A stretch of 64,000 nucleotides of DNA from positions 12,511,845 through 12,575,844 of the forward strand of contig CM030852.1 of NCBI GenBank assembly GCA_018105865.1, in the 5' to 3' direction. Position 1 is the stretch's first letter. Each line of letters starts with the position of its first letter. The notes under the pieces were generated by a model. The model was not told the origin of the DNA and searched no databases. It worked only from the letters and a program-made list of their open reading frames with translations. Positions 9,324 to 21,961 of the stretch are shown piece after piece. Source of the DNA: Metaphire vulgaris. Its lineage: Eukaryota; Annelida; Clitellata; Crassiclitellata; Megascolecidae. The translations under genes were made by a program, and so were the position numbers.

Positions 9324-12259
9324 TTAATTGAGGTCGTATTCACAAATAAAACAGGATCGGACGTAGCACATTACGTCGTTCCAGACGGATCGTCGATCTA
9401 AGAGTATTTCGACGCATTTTTCGTCTCCTCCCCAGCAGTTTGGCTCTCTGTCCAACCATTGGGTGTAGGTTAAAGGGGCCTCTACCCCGGCGGATGTCTT
9501 CCAGACGAATTCGCTGCTGCAGTCGGACATGTTGACGCGCTGACCACTCGTCCAAAAGGCTGCATGTCCGACTGGCTGCCCTGGACGAGAGCATCTGTTT
9601 CTACCTCTGTAGACGCGGGCGCCTGAATACATTGAAATTATGACAACTTACAGCAACAGCGAATCTAGATGCGGCCGCCTAGGGGCCATCCATAACTGAC
9701 GTAACGCGATTTTGGAATTTTTTGACCCCCTTCGTAACGCGTCGTAACAAAAAGTCAAACCCACTCAAATATGACGTCCCGACGCGTTAACCCTCTTGTC
9801 ATGTTTCAAAATTAATGTAAAAATTAACGTTTCGTTTGAAAATACTCATTATAATTGTTGTAATTATAGTTAAACAATATCCAGAAACTTTTCAAATTCT
9901 TTTTTTTCAAAATGAGGTTGTATAATAATTATAAGCGTAAAATGCGTTCAATTTTGCGATAACATAGCATTGCGGTATTAATAAAAATATTTAGGATTAA
10001 GTTTGATCACATTTCTGAAACCCCCCGTCGTTACACGTCGTAGCAAATGTTTGAACCCCCTAAGCGCGTTACGTCATTTGTGGATGGCCCCTTAATTAAA
10101 GCGCTGTTCGGTAACAACAAGAGCTTCTCAGCGTTGGATGTATATCACAAGGTGCATATTTCCATAGCTATATGCTGGTTTGAACCTTGTGTATACATGT
10201 TGTCACTGATGCTAATGAAATATAGTGCCTAATTGTGTTATATAGGCGTTGAGTATCAGAGTCCTAATGATGATTATTTATCTAGTAGTAAGTAGAGGGA
10301 TCTAGAACAAGGAATAATAGTAGGGTTGTTAGAAGCCATTAATTTGGGAAGCCAATATAGCATAATTAGGCCCTATAACGTGGTGTAGTGGACCCACTGT
10401 ACCATGCAGAAGACAACGTTATCAAACACAGCGGAAGATCTTCGAGCACAGAAGAGATTGCTAAGAGCGGGTACTCAATTCAAGGGGATATGGCGGCCAC
10501 CACGATATACCGTGATGTCCTGGTCAGTGAACGGAGAATACGAGGTTATGAAAGGACATGAAACAAGGATATGAATGGGGAAATTTCGTGTAGGTATTAT
10601 CGTTAATGATCTGGCAAAAGAAACTCTGACGACGACGACAATGATGATGATGATAGGTTTGGATGATTTGGCTTGATGCATAAGCTACACTGTAAATGAG
10701 CAATGCCATGCACAATATTCAAGCTAGTCTCATAATTCAATTGGAAAAATACATAAACAGCCCTTTGGGTGTAGACCTATATTTTATTGTAGTAACCACT
10801 TATCTTAAATGTCAAGCTTGAGACAAATCTTAGCAAGGTTAACGGACACAATAGAAAGGAAGTGAGTGACTATTAGAGAAAAACTAGAAGTTGGAATCGG
10901 TTAAGGATAGGGTAGGGTAGGTTAGAGGTATAGATGAATGAGAGGGGAGCTAGTTCGTGAAAGAAGCGAAATAAAGAGGAATGAAGATGGCGAGGGACTG
11001 AGAAGGGTGTGTTGGCTTTTTTGTCCTAGGTTGTGACGAAAGAGAGGGAATAAGGGACATGGGTAGAAGGGCATGCCGAACCCGATGCTGTGAGAACGGA
11101 GATAGAAAAATTAGAGGAGAGAGTAAGATAAAACAGAGGGAGGGATTGGAGTTGAAGACGAGGAAAAGGGGAGAGAGGAACAAGGATTAATAAGGGAGGT
11201 TGAAAACAGGTAGATACAAACACGCACACACAAAGTTAGAAAACTATATAAGATATACATAGCAGCGTCCAACGAAACAGTTAACAGGCAACGTCGTCTT
11301 ATGGGGCTCCGCCCATTATAGAACGACGTTACCTAGCAACGAGTGTAGAATGCAATGACAACAGTAGCTCGCCCAATGAAGACAGCTTTGGCGACGTCAG
11401 TAACATATATTAGAGAATTGCACAATTATATGACGCTTTAAATCTGCACTTTTAGATTGTTTCTAGATGCGTTACCTGCATGTATCATTGAACTTACGTG
11501 CAAGTTTCTTCTTCAGATATTTCGTCACATCTTCACTTTCTCCCGTGAGTCGATTGAAATCAAGCGAGCACTGGGGTTAAGACTCTGGCAATGTTCCATC
11601 GCCGACGACCACCCCAGTGTTTCTGTAATCGCTTTATAGCAACCGCGGGCTTCAGGCAGATAGTCAAATCCCTCTGGGCATGATCTAGGCTCAGCTAAAT
11701 GAGAAATTATCAACGTTTTATCAACGTTTCGGATATATCCGTTCATTTTACATTGAGTTACAGTTAAATACCCAGTTAAGGGGTTAATATAATTCCTGAA
11801 AAATGGCCATGATATTGATTTCGCATTTTGCAGTCAATTATTTGACATTGCCAAAATGTTCGCTCTAGGCAAACGTTAGGTGAAATTACTTTTAATGTAA
11901 CTACAGTAATTTCCAAAACATTCGTTGATCAAATCTAAACCTGTGGGTTCTTCAGTTTCCACCACCGGTGTGAAGTCTGGATCTAATTTCTGACGAAGCC
12001 CTTCTACCAGAGATTTCACGACTCGCAGATCAGCCCTGATTTTAGCAAGTTCCGTGTTGACCTTCTCTGAACATGGGTCATCTTCGTCGATGTCAGGGTC
12101 CTCCCCATTATCTCTCCATGGCGTAGGAAGGGGTTGAAGTCTGACAGGAGGGTGAGGAGACTCGTATACAAAAGGTCGCGACGACCTAATTCTCTTGCAG
12201 TCAACGCTTGCCAGCAGCAGAACAATGGCATTAACTGCCACGAATACACCGTAATGCAT
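9324..12259 (-). CDS. C-type lectin, three exons, secreted; apparent 1-nt deletion in exon 2
   Basis: Exons on the minus strand are 12259-11890, 11694-11498 and 9622-9324. Every junction is GT-AG and phase 1. Exon 1 encodes a signal peptide (core AIVLLLASVDC), a proline-rich stretch, and an acidic then helical segment (ELAKIRADLRVVKSLVEGL), a likely oligomerisation neck. Exon 2 opens the lectin fold (CPEGFDYLPEARGCYK, WSSAMEHC, ARLISI). Exon 3 holds FWTSGQ, the EPN motif of mannose-type calcium sites (REPNCWGGDEKC), WND and the closing CEYDLN. About 288 residues are expected. In exon 2 the frame runs into TGA just after ISIDSREK. One added base near GGGAGAAAG restores a normal helix (SEDVTKYLKKKLA) and the phase 1 donor, so a one-base deletion or assembly error is likely. 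It probably binds glycans outside the cell. Confidence 0.78.
9682..10091. mobile_element. 410-bp TIR element in lectin intron 2
   Basis: The element starts GGGGCCATCCATAA.TGACGTAACGCG and ends with the inverse, CGCGTTACGTCATTTGTGGATGGCCCC, giving about 27-bp near-perfect terminal inverted repeats. Flanking trinucleotides are CTA (left) and TTA (right), compatible with a degraded 3-bp duplication. Related copies are at about 43531-43908 and 55166-55539. It has no open frame and is non-autonomous. Confidence 0.65.
11732..11783. mobile_element. Left-truncated copy of the 72-bp TTAA element, in lectin intron 1
   Basis: GGATATATCCGTTCATTTTA through to AGTTAAGGGG plus TTAA (11784-11787) matches the right two thirds of the 72-bp elements at 1998 and 53429. 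The left end is replaced by unrelated sequence. It lies between lectin exons 1 and 2. Confidence 0.6.
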
Positions 12260-12354
12260 CTTGCCTCGAATTGCGTTTCCCGTATATTAAAACTATGTCC
12301 TCACTAACAGAAAATGATTTCGCCTTTTTCTATTTGTACTACCGTTCACGCACA

Positions 12355-12360
12355 TTTATA
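12355..12360 (-). promoter_or_regulatory. TATA box of the lectin gene
   Basis: GCTATAAATG on the minus strand lies about 96 nt upstream of the lectin ATG at 12259. With initiation about 30 nt downstream this gives a 5' leader of roughly 65 nt, and no ATG lies in between. Position and sequence fit a core promoter. Confidence 0.5.
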
Positions 12361-13397
12361 GCGATGACTTGCTTTGTACCCTGGATGTTTACGAGTTAGC
12401 TGTAGTTCGGACTCTGGCACCTTCAACCAAATTCTCACAGAGGGGCGTTTAGTCGAAGTACAATTGAAGAACTCAGTTCCAATTATCTGAATTTACTAAC
12501 TCTTTGAAGTCGATTTATATCAATCTGAATCTTTATCTTTATCTTCTCGACGACTTCTATAGCGCCGTACGCACGACGAAGACCGAAGTCAAAGGCGCTT
12601 TGACATAATTTGGCATGCCGATGGCGAACGTAGGATAACACAAGACAGCGTACAGTCCGTCCTGATGGAAACGAAGGAAATCGCCAGCCCTAGCACACAC
12701 GGTGGCGAATCCCGTCTAGAAAGCGGCCTTCCGCTGTTGAATCGTCCGCAACAGACACGTCGAAGGAACAAAACACGGGATAAGATGTTGAAAATTCCGC
12801 GGATGTTTTGAGAACTGTCCGCGAGGCAAGACCACGCGGAGAACTTCTGAGATGCGGACTCCGGTGACTAGACCGCCGCCGAACTAGGTAAATCCGACAT
12901 AGGGTGGAATTCCGGGCTACGATTAGGACGGACGGAAGTCATAGCATTCCCGCACGGGTATCTAGTCTGCAGGTCTGCCGAGCAACGTCGGTGAAAAAAA
13001 ATAATCGCAGAACAAGATGGCGGACCAGGCACGCGACGAAAAAGCGACTAGAATCGTCCGAATCCATCCGAGAAGAGCGCGGAGGACTTCCCGAAAATGA
13101 CGAGAAGGTCGTTACTCGCACATTTTGCGCTGAAACGAGCGCAAAATATCGTCGAACTACCCAGAACGACGCTTTTCCAAGGCATGCACAAAAGCATGCT
13201 GGCCGCCATTACGGTGCCAGCGGAAATCATCTCTCATCATCATCATGGTACTTTCATCGATGCAGCATCTTCCTTACTTGGTTTCACTGATTATATCATC
13301 AATCGATATTACATATCGGGCCCTGAACGACACCACCTGTCCTGACTACATATTAACACTCGTATGCAGGGCAACGACGAACGACAGACGCGCGGAA
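12361..13397. other. Intergenic sequence, no gene seen
   Basis: Around 12540-12600 a TATAGCGCCGTACGC motif followed by AAGGCGCTTTGAC resembles LINE 3' tails found elsewhere in the window. The rest is unique. Short overlapping frames occur on both strands without recognisable domains. Confidence 0.35.
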
Positions 13398-13565
13398 CTT
13401 CGATCCAGTAGTCGGACATTTTTGATCGTCCCTCCGCCTTCGAAGATTGCCGTGTTCGGTGACAGATCAGTCACGCGGGGAAACCCATGGAAACAATTAA
13501 CGAAGTCCGTCGGCTGTTTTGAGAAGCTCCTAAAGACACACTTATTTAACATCTCTTATAAGTGA
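13398..13565 (+). mobile_element. Non-LTR retrotransposon (LINE) fragment, C-terminal end of reverse transcriptase ORF
   Basis: The open frame ending at 13565 closes with FGDRSVTRGNPWKQ and FEKLLKTHLFNISYK. This is the typical end of CR1/L2-type reverse transcriptase proteins (FGDR..S..P.LWN..P then FK..LKT.LF). A (TAA)n run follows at about 13605. Only this tail is present. Confidence 0.6.
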
Positions 13566-14713
13566 TCTTCTTTAGCTCCAGTTATGCTTAATATAAATTG
13601 TCGTAGATAATAATAATAATAATCAATATGTGGCTTGTATCGCCGGGATCTTCTGCCCAAATGTTAACGTTCGAAACGTTCGTCTTTATGGAGGAATTTG
13701 TCCCCTGTAAAAACATTGTGACGCCGTTTTCAGAAAAATGTCCAATTCCAGTGCACAAATGCCATCTATAGATGGTTACTGATCATAGATTATATTATTA
13801 TTATTGTTAAAAAAACATTTACAAGTTTTTCACACATTGCATATTCGCCGCGAGAATGACTGATCGAGAGAAAAACAGAGATAAGAATGAAAATATCAAA
13901 CTGAAATGATCCAGCAAAAGCATAATGTTCATTACCTTGGATCATAAAAGCATTCTCGACATTTATTGATTATCGATAACAATACTACCACTCACTACTA
14001 ATACTATTAATGAAATTAATTTAAATTAATTTTCACTATTAATACTACTCACTATCGGACTTTGTCACAAAAAGCATTTTTCTCGAAGATTTATTGATTT
14101 ATCGATATTCGTAGTTTTGTAAAGCGCTCTTGTCTTTGGCCACTTTTGCCATGATAAGAAATTGTCTAGCTAATAATAATAATACACCCGATAAGACTGA
14201 TCAGGTCAAATCTAGGGTTCCATCCGAACAAGTGACTGTCTATGGAGAATAAACCAGGTTAGTTAGTTGATAGATGATTGCTGACTGATGATTGATGATT
14301 GCTTGCGGTATATAAATTAGAAAATCATTTTTAAAATGTTTTGAAAAACAATAGTATCAGTTGACATTTAAGCGGCAAGAGCTCCGCTCTACAAATAATT
14401 AAATTATAGTTTTGTCGGCCTACAGCCTCAGATGGGATACGTTTCAAAGTCGTTTTCAAATCGCCGCGTCGGCTCTCATCTTTGATGTGATCACGCGAGT
14501 TCATTGTTTTTCGGGGGAGGGGCTATGAATGTATCATATAATAGGCTAATAGTGTTATACAAAAACAATATATATATATATATCGTCTTTAAATAATATG
14601 GACGCGCATTAAACAAACACAGCACACGGACACACAAATAAAACATATACGACTAAAGGGACTTATAGATACGTTCAGACACCATTTTATTTAGGAAAAA
14701 GCACTGACTACAA
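13566..14713. other. Intergenic sequence with LINE-tail traces, no gene seen
   Basis: At 14110-14190 a piece running AAGCGCTCTTGTCTTTGGCC to AGAAATTGTCTAGCTAATAATAATAAT is a LINE 3' tail. A short (TA)n lies near 14570. I see no coding signal. Confidence 0.35.
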
Positions 14714-15996
<1,283 letters not shown>

Positions 15997-16532
15997 AAAA
16001 GGTAAAAGGTAAAGGTAGTCCCATACTCGAACGAGCGTAGGGTTTCCGGCGCTGATCTCCGGCAGTGGCGGCTCTAGGATTTGGCAAGTGGGGGGGCCGT
16101 TGGGGGGGCAACTTCTAATCATGGGGGGCCAACCATTTGTTGTTTAATGTATGTAGCATTAAGTATAGGGTCCCAACTGGGGAGGCACTGGGGGGGCCAG
16201 GCAGTCAATAGGGGGGCACGGGCCTCGCCCTGGCCCCCCCGGTGGAGCCGCCACTGATCTCCGGTACTAGGCAAGCAGCGACGCAGGTGGCCTACGCCAT
16301 TAATCTAGAGTAGGTTGCCATTACTTTCTCTAGACCTGCGTTTTACCTTCGCAGCTTAGCGCTGCTACCAATTTATCGACGCCTAAGCGATGAACGGCTT
16401 GGTTGGCCGCCGGCCGGCACCACGATTAGATCCCGGGATGGTCACCCATCCAAGTACTAACCGCGCTCGACGTTGCTTAACTTCGGTGTTCTGACGAGAA
16501 CCGGTCGCACAACGCCAAATAGGCCGGGTGCC
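15997..16532 (-). mobile_element. 5S-rRNA-headed SINE (SINE3 type), interrupted by a hAT element
   Basis: On the minus strand, 16532 to 16416 is a 117-nt 5S rRNA-like head with GAAGTTAAGCAACGTCG and GGTTAGTACTTGGATGGG. These are the polymerase III internal control region of 5S genes. Its ends GGCACC and GGTGCC pair as the 5S terminal stem. The head is followed by a SINE body and a tail of ACCTTTACCTTTTACC repeats near 16000. The body is split by the hAT element at 16063-16256, whose 8-bp duplication ATCTCCGG lies inside the SINE. The first third of the head diverges from real 5S, so this is not a functional rRNA gene. Confidence 0.75.
16063..16256. mobile_element. 194-bp hAT-type miniature element (family CAGTGGCGGCT)
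   Basis: The ends are CAGTGGCGGCTCTAGG and GTGGAGCCGCCACTG. They are flanked by a perfect 8-bp duplication ATCTCCGG at 16055-16062 and 16257-16264. There is no open frame. Other copies lie at 21962, 28655, 40119 and 60967. CAGTG termini with 8-bp duplications are diagnostic of the hAT superfamily. Confidence 0.85.
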
Positions 16533-16879
16533 GTTGCGTAAAGAAATACGATAATCAAGTCTACTGATGCAACTGATATCCATTAGGTTGATGACTAGAT
16601 AGGAACATGAAACCAGGCCACGCCTATACGACACTTAGTACAGAAGTAGGAAAAGGTAATAGGGGGCCTACATGTTGTCGTGTGAGTTTTATTACATCAG
16701 TTAGACGTAATTATGCTTCTGGCTGCAATTAAGTTAGAATAATATTTTGCCAGATATGAGGAGGCTATGACAGCGGTTTTTTTGCAGAACGGAGATCTCA
16801 AAGTCAATAGTAGAATGTGCTCGAGTGCAAATTCTTTCCAGGCGTCTCTTAAATTATTTAAAAGCACGGATAAAGAAAT

Positions 16880-17182
16880 GTCATTAGGGGTTGTTGCTAT
16901 GAGATTAAGCGGTCCTAGGATCATGGAAGCAGGTTTGTCGAGTAGGTCAGATAGGACGGGATTGTATTTGTTGATCAGTGACTGTAAGGTGTTAGGGGAA
17001 TTGGCGATGAGATCATGTGCTTCGATGTTTTCGCAAAAGGTGGCAGTTCTCTTCAGTCAGTAAATCTGTCACCATTGGCCATCACTCCACAAACCTTCCG
17101 AAAACAAATTAAAACTTCTCTTTTCAAGAAATCTTATGGTGAAATTCTTACTATGGGCAAATCTTTTGCTCATCCTCCATAA
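16880..17182. mobile_element. LINE fragments in opposite orientations
   Basis: On the minus strand, about 17050-16890 encodes RTATFCENIEAHDLI and LINKYNPVLSDLLDK, resembling the linker between endonuclease and reverse transcriptase of LINEs. On the plus strand, 17058-17182 encodes PLAITPQTFRKQIKTSLFKK, resembling a LINE C-terminus. Both are short relics. Confidence 0.45.
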
Positions 17183-17900
17183 AAAACACTTTGCTGCGAC
17201 TGCCTACCTGGACCTACAACCTTGACGGTCCTCAAATGAGCCGAGATAGTCAAGCGAATTGGTTAAGGCGGATGAACTTTAGACGTTCAGTTTTTATAAG
17301 ATACAGTATATGTAGTATATGATAGACGAAACTCGTCAATGTTGAATTAACGAACTGTTTTAACTGTCATTATCTTATCATAGTCATCACGTTGTGTGGT
17401 CTAACATCGAGATAACTCTTGCACCAATAGTCAATGCTGTCGGCAGAATTCAATCTTAGACGAATACAGCTTCTTTGTTGTCATCAAACGAACCAAGATA
17501 ATAATTATAGATCTATCTAATGTTCAATTGAGCTTTGAAGGAAAAGAGTGTCTTTTACTAGGATTTTTTATTTTCAGAATACCCAAGCGGTCTTCAAGCA
17601 CTTCACCTCTGCCCATGAAATTCGCTTCGATGAAAAGATATGGCAACGCTGTCAACTCCAAACTAAAGTAGATGAGTACGTGAGTAGAGTAGTACGTCAT
17701 TGGACGTAGAAAGAGCCAATTGTCTAAATCTCTAGGCTGAAAACAGTCATAAACGAGGGCTATCTAATGTACGTTTAATTTTCCTGGATAGCGATTATAG
17801 TGTTGTGTGAAACACGCGCTAACATACAAATTGTGCTTATTTTTAGCAGCGTCAAAAACAACAGTAGCAGCGGACAAAATTAATAGAAGTTGAACTAAAG
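17183..17900. other. Intergenic sequence, no gene seen
   Basis: Unique AT-rich sequence without a supported open frame. From about 17903 (GACTGTATGAATGAGAGTGG) it matches the sequence following the Mab-21 relics at 22.3 and 28.98 kb. That marks the start of family B unit 0. Confidence 0.4.
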
Positions 17901-17959
17901 GACTGTATGAATGAGAGTGGTTTCCAGCACGTGGAAAACCCAACAACAGCACTTAAATT

Positions 17960-18008
17960 CGAGTTGTTGTTGTTGTCGTTGTTGTTGTTGTTCTTCTTCT
18001 TCTTCTTC

Positions 18009-18096
<88 letters not shown>

Positions 18097-18099
18097 AAT
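17960..18099. repeat. Compound GTT/TTC/TTA/TCA microsatellite
   Basis: Four successive trinucleotide tracts lie in the upstream region of B0. The equivalent positions in B1 and B2 carry TTA and TAG tracts. The long poly-Ser, poly-His and poly-Tyr frames over it are repeat artefacts. Confidence 0.8.
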
Positions 18100-18240
18100 T
18101 AGAGTTCTATAATGAGATCTGGTGCATATTCTAAATACTTTATTTTGTGATTCATTATTCTGTAGAGTGGTCAACAGCGGTAATACGGTCAAGTATATCG
18201 ACTTTGTTGATAATTATAATCAACTCTTCGTTCCAGAAGT

Positions 18241-18495
18241 CGTATTCAACTTTACGTTCCACCTCCGTCGAAGACCGTCAAGTTTGGAAAACGCTCTTTC
18301 TCTCGCGGAAATCCTCTCCTGTGGAATTCACTGCCGGACTGCGTGTCGTCCGCGACTTCCTTCGGAGAGTTTGCGAACAAGTTAAAAACGCGCCTATTCA
18401 ACATCTCGTTTCCACGTTTATTGTAAAGCATCCTTGGTTTTGGCCCTTGCTATGGTACGGCGCTATATAAATTGCCATGAACAATAACAATAACT
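18241..18495 (+). mobile_element. LINE 3' end fragment
   Basis: Two frames carry reverse-transcriptase C-terminal sequence. One reads SRGNPLLWNSLPDCVSSA then EFANKLKTRLFNISFP, the typical end of CR1/L2-type ORF2. It is followed by GGCGCTATATAAATTG and an ACAATAACAATAAC tail. It lies directly upstream of the broken 5' end of B0. Confidence 0.6.
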
Positions 18496-18625
18496 CTCTT
18501 CCCGCCTTTCTCACCGGTTTTGCGTCAATTTCCTGACTGGACCGAGCCCAAGCAGGATAATCCCGGGCCCTATGTCGCCGTAGTGTCCTTTCTGCGAATA
18601 TGACAAACTCGGCATTCGAGCATTT

Positions 18626-19520
18626 AAAGAATTTTGCCGTCAAATGATAAATCGCCCATTCGAGGAAGAACATCTTTGGGTTGGTAGCTTCTTCGAACTT
18701 CCGCTAATGTATTTCTTACAAAACATCACTGACGTTGACTGCATGAAATTTTACACGCATATTTCTGTTCTGCCGTCAAGCGAAGATCATCAAAAGCAGA
18801 GAAATGTTTGTCGAGATATTTCTACAAGGGCAATTGGTTCGCAAAATAACGTTTATTTAGAAACATACTTCTCAACAACTAGAGAGTTTTGGCCGAAGAG
18901 AAAAGAGCTGAGGATCGAGTCCAAGGTCAGTCATTCTGGATTCACGAAACTAGTATTAATTAATGAAAATCGAGATTTAAAACGCCAAGATATGACTAAA
19001 AAAGAAAAGCCCGGAGCAGCGATGCCGATCGATTTAATTACCAAGAACGATTTGGGCCAAATGCCGTCGAACCTGCTACATCAGAAGGGTTTCAGTTCAG
19101 AAATTCTAAAATATGCTAACCTCTTTGAAGAGTTATTGTTTAACTTTGAAGATTTGAAAATGGATTGGGTCGACTGCATACATTGCCAGTTCTGGCCAAA
19201 CGAAGCCAATGAATGGATTTGTCGAGACCGCCAACATGGTTGGCCATCGCCTGACACTATTAACATGATAATCAATGACGGATGCTTCTTGGTTAGTAAG
19301 CCTCATCCGAATCACCCAGGTGATGACCAATTTCGATTCAGTTTCTCCAAAGCAGAATTGAATCTAATTCATAGCTGGAATTATGTTCAGAAGCACATCT
19401 ATCATATCCTGCGGCTCATAAAGAACGATATTGTCAAGAAATGCGGTGGAAAAGATGGCTGTCATCTGTAAACATATCACTTTAAACATTGATGTTCTGG
19501 TCTTGTGAGAACAATGCTTG
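18626..19520 (+). pseudogene. Family B copy B0: Mab-21 / cGAS-like gene, 5' and 3' truncated
   Basis: Homology to B1 starts at AAAGAATTTTGCCG (codon 6). The ATG and first codons are replaced by unrelated sequence. The frame stays open through WVGSFFELP, ITDVDCMKF and the MDWVDCIHCQFWP...EWICRDRQHGWP core to a premature TAA at 19469-19471, then degenerates. Homology ends near 19520, where a deletion joins it to flank that in B1 lies about 1.6 kb past the gene. B0 retains about 12 extra residues (STRAIGSQNNVYLE) that B1 and B2 lack, so it is an older paralogue rather than a fresh copy. The junction carries a hAT terminus (19518-19530). Confidence 0.85.
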
Positions 19521-19727
19521 AGAACCGCTGGCCTAGAAGGCAGGAGTCTGAAATCTGATCGTTAGAAAAGTTTAATATTGTTTCGCCATCTAGCGAATTG
19601 GATGAACACGATTTCTCGTTAATGGCACTGAGGCACATCCGCCCTGGTCACGTGCTCTGTGAAAGTTTGAGCGTTTGGACTGAACTTTATACCTTCGCCA
19701 TGAATACTCGCAACCAAGCGTTGTAAT

Positions 19728-19798
19728 GCGTGAGTGGTATAGCGGTAGCATAGTTGCCTTCCAAGCAATTGACCCGGGTTCGACTCCCGGCTCACGCA
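19728..19798 (+). tRNA. tRNA-Gly-TCC: tRNA-Gly (anticodon UCC), copy 1
   Basis: 71 nt without the CCA. The acceptor stem GCGTGAG/CTCACGC pairs fully, with A as discriminator. The A box is TGGTATAGCGG, the anticodon loop CTTCCAA gives TCC, and the B box is GGTTCGACTCC. A TTTT terminator is at 19802-19805. All three copies in the window are identical although their flanks differ, which supports function. Confidence 0.93.
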
Positions 19799-19983
19799 TT
19801 GTTTTAACAATGTTCCGCAAACCCATAGTTTTCAAATAATCCCGTTCTTAGAATAAATAGAAATAATATTGTGGCTTATGCTGTGCTGCATTTAAAAATC
19901 TTAGTTTTTTAATTAAAATTAAAATTTAATAATATTAAATGCAGCATAAGGAGTAGGCCTATGTTCTGTGGAATACTCTATAC

Positions 19984-20334
19984 CAGCGGTTCTCAACCTT
20001 TATAGTGCCGCGACCCTTTTAATTCAATCCTTATGATGTGGCGACCCCCAACCGTAAAATTATTTTGTGTTCATAATGTAAAGTGTTACAAATAATAATG
20101 CTACGACAATTAAAATATTTGAAATCATTCCGATTCAATTGCATGCAATGTCTATTCTTGAGTGACAATCACAGTTTTACAAATCTAGTAATACCAATGT
20201 GGAAATCTTGTACAATTAGAAGTTTTGCACATCAGAAAAGAGGCAACTCCATATTTGCAATGGTCTCAGGCGACCCCTGGCAAATCGTCAATCGACCCCC
20301 ATAGGGGTCGCGACCCACAGGTTGAGAACCGCTG
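19984..20334. mobile_element. 351-bp hAT-type element with CAGCGGTTCTCAACC termini
   Basis: Termini CAGCGGTTCTCAACC and GGTTGAGAACCGCTG are perfect inverted repeats. They are flanked by the 8-bp duplication CTCTATAC (19976-19983, 20335-20342). The equivalent positions in B units 1 and 2 (about 27039 and 33650) are empty. The termini resemble Charlie-type hAT elements. The small frame inside at 20083-20304 is not a gene. Confidence 0.85.
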
Positions 20335-20344
20335 CTCTATACGT

Positions 20345-21961
20345 TTCAAACGTTTCCATAATATTGTTAATGGCTCTAGAATGATTTAAACGACGTCTTC
20401 AAAAATTGTCCACAATTATTTGTCTCCTACAGGTGTATAATGCTACACGCTCGTTATAAGATAAGCGTTTGACGTCCAACAAAATTATTCTGTTATCTTT
20501 ACTCTCCTGTTCTCTTGCACTAGTAATTAACATCTGCCAGACTTTCGATTGTTTACCAGATATGCGCAGATATTACACATATTTAAAGGTTCCCGAGGGG
20601 GATTTGCCCTTTCCCCGGAAATTTCAAATCGCCCCGGAAATTTATCGCATGCTACGTCAACTAAAAGCCGCCCTCTAGCTGACTTCCCCCGGCCTTGTCA
20701 GTTTCCCCCGGAGTCCAGGAGTCTAGATTAGACACTGGATTAGGTAACGAAATTTTGGGTGTCAGATTCTGGTCAAGCACATGGCGCAATTATAGCTGGA
20801 CACGGTCTGTGAGTAATACACCATTTTCTAAATTGGACCCCGCACGTCGCTCGTTGTCTCGGGCCTCGCATACTTTAAGTCCGGGCCTGTGGTCAATAAA
20901 TTGCAAATTACTTATTAAATCCTACAGGGGTGCTTAACATATGTCAACGTTCAAGAGTCAAATGCAAATTGCAACTTTGATAGCATCATAAAACTAGTCA
21001 ATAAAGCTTTTATCCTACAATCGATGCATATACATTATACAAGCATGTCATATAAGTGCTGCCACTTTAACGTGTTTAATTGCAATCTTAAGCTGATGAG
21101 ACTTTTATCCTACAATCGATGCATGTAAAAACATGCCTTCTAAGTACTGCCACTTTGACATGCTTAATTGCAATCTTAGGCTGAAGAGTTCACCGATAAA
21201 AGGCTTGTTTAAAATATGTGGTTTATACCGGAATCCCAAGTAGGCTTATGTGTCAATATTATAAATGATCAATGCGGTCCTTCAGAGATTTCAAACAAGT
21301 CTGAGACTTTCAATAAGTCTCGCAATTTCACAGTCTGAACATTTTACATAAATTTATGCAAAGATTTAATAAATAAATAAATTCTATTCGCCAACAAGAA
21401 AGAATAGTTTGCTGTAAAGGTGAGAAATTCTGCTTATTACTATAGTACGAATTATTTATATATGCATCTTTACATACTGTAGCTAATTTGGCAGAGAGGA
21501 AGGTTAGCATAAGCTGCGCCATCATTCTAAGGAACATGGATTGTGTATCTCGAAGATTCACTTGGCAATTCGCGTATAGTGGACATCAGGTCCTAAGCAC
21601 AGATTTTCAGGCTGATACTATCAGTATCAAATCAGTACATTTCAATGTCTTTATTGACATGAAATTGGAATACAAATCATGGCACGCATCTGTTCTTCAA
21701 AGCAATAATTCTGCTTAAAGAAAAATTTCACAGAGACCAACAAACAGATGCTTCACGCAATTTTCTACAGTAGTGGTTATCAGACCATTTTGCTGCTCGA
21801 CCCACTTTTGGAATTCAAATATATGCGGCCTACCTGTTAAATTAAGGAGTCATTGTCGCAGTGCATGGGAAATGTGACAGACAAAAAAGGTCGTCAAGCA
21901 CGGAGTTCTTGGCAGTCATATCACACCTACCGCATCCCAAACAATTTCTCAAAGGTGTATG
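20345..21961. other. B-unit spacer between tRNA and next gene, no gene seen
   Basis: It is nearly identical to 27.05-28.65 kb. It holds the CCCCGGAAATTT repeat (20590-20715) and a roughly 95-bp tandem duplication at about 21000-21190 (CTTTTATCCTACAATCGATG twice). Small frames are not preserved between the units. Confidence 0.5.

Noticed and set aside
11270..11345. Inverted AACGTCGT/ACGACGTT pair around a GGGCTCCGCCC stretch, a possible hairpin RNA.
   Set aside because: Short, single-copy in the window and without promoter or terminator context; probably a palindromic element remnant.
16416..16532. Functional 5S rRNA gene.
   Set aside because: The first third diverges from 5S, no terminator follows the head directly, and a SINE body and tail continue from it.
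20083..20304. 73-codon frame downstream of the first tRNA.
   Set aside because: Lies wholly inside the 351-bp hAT element.
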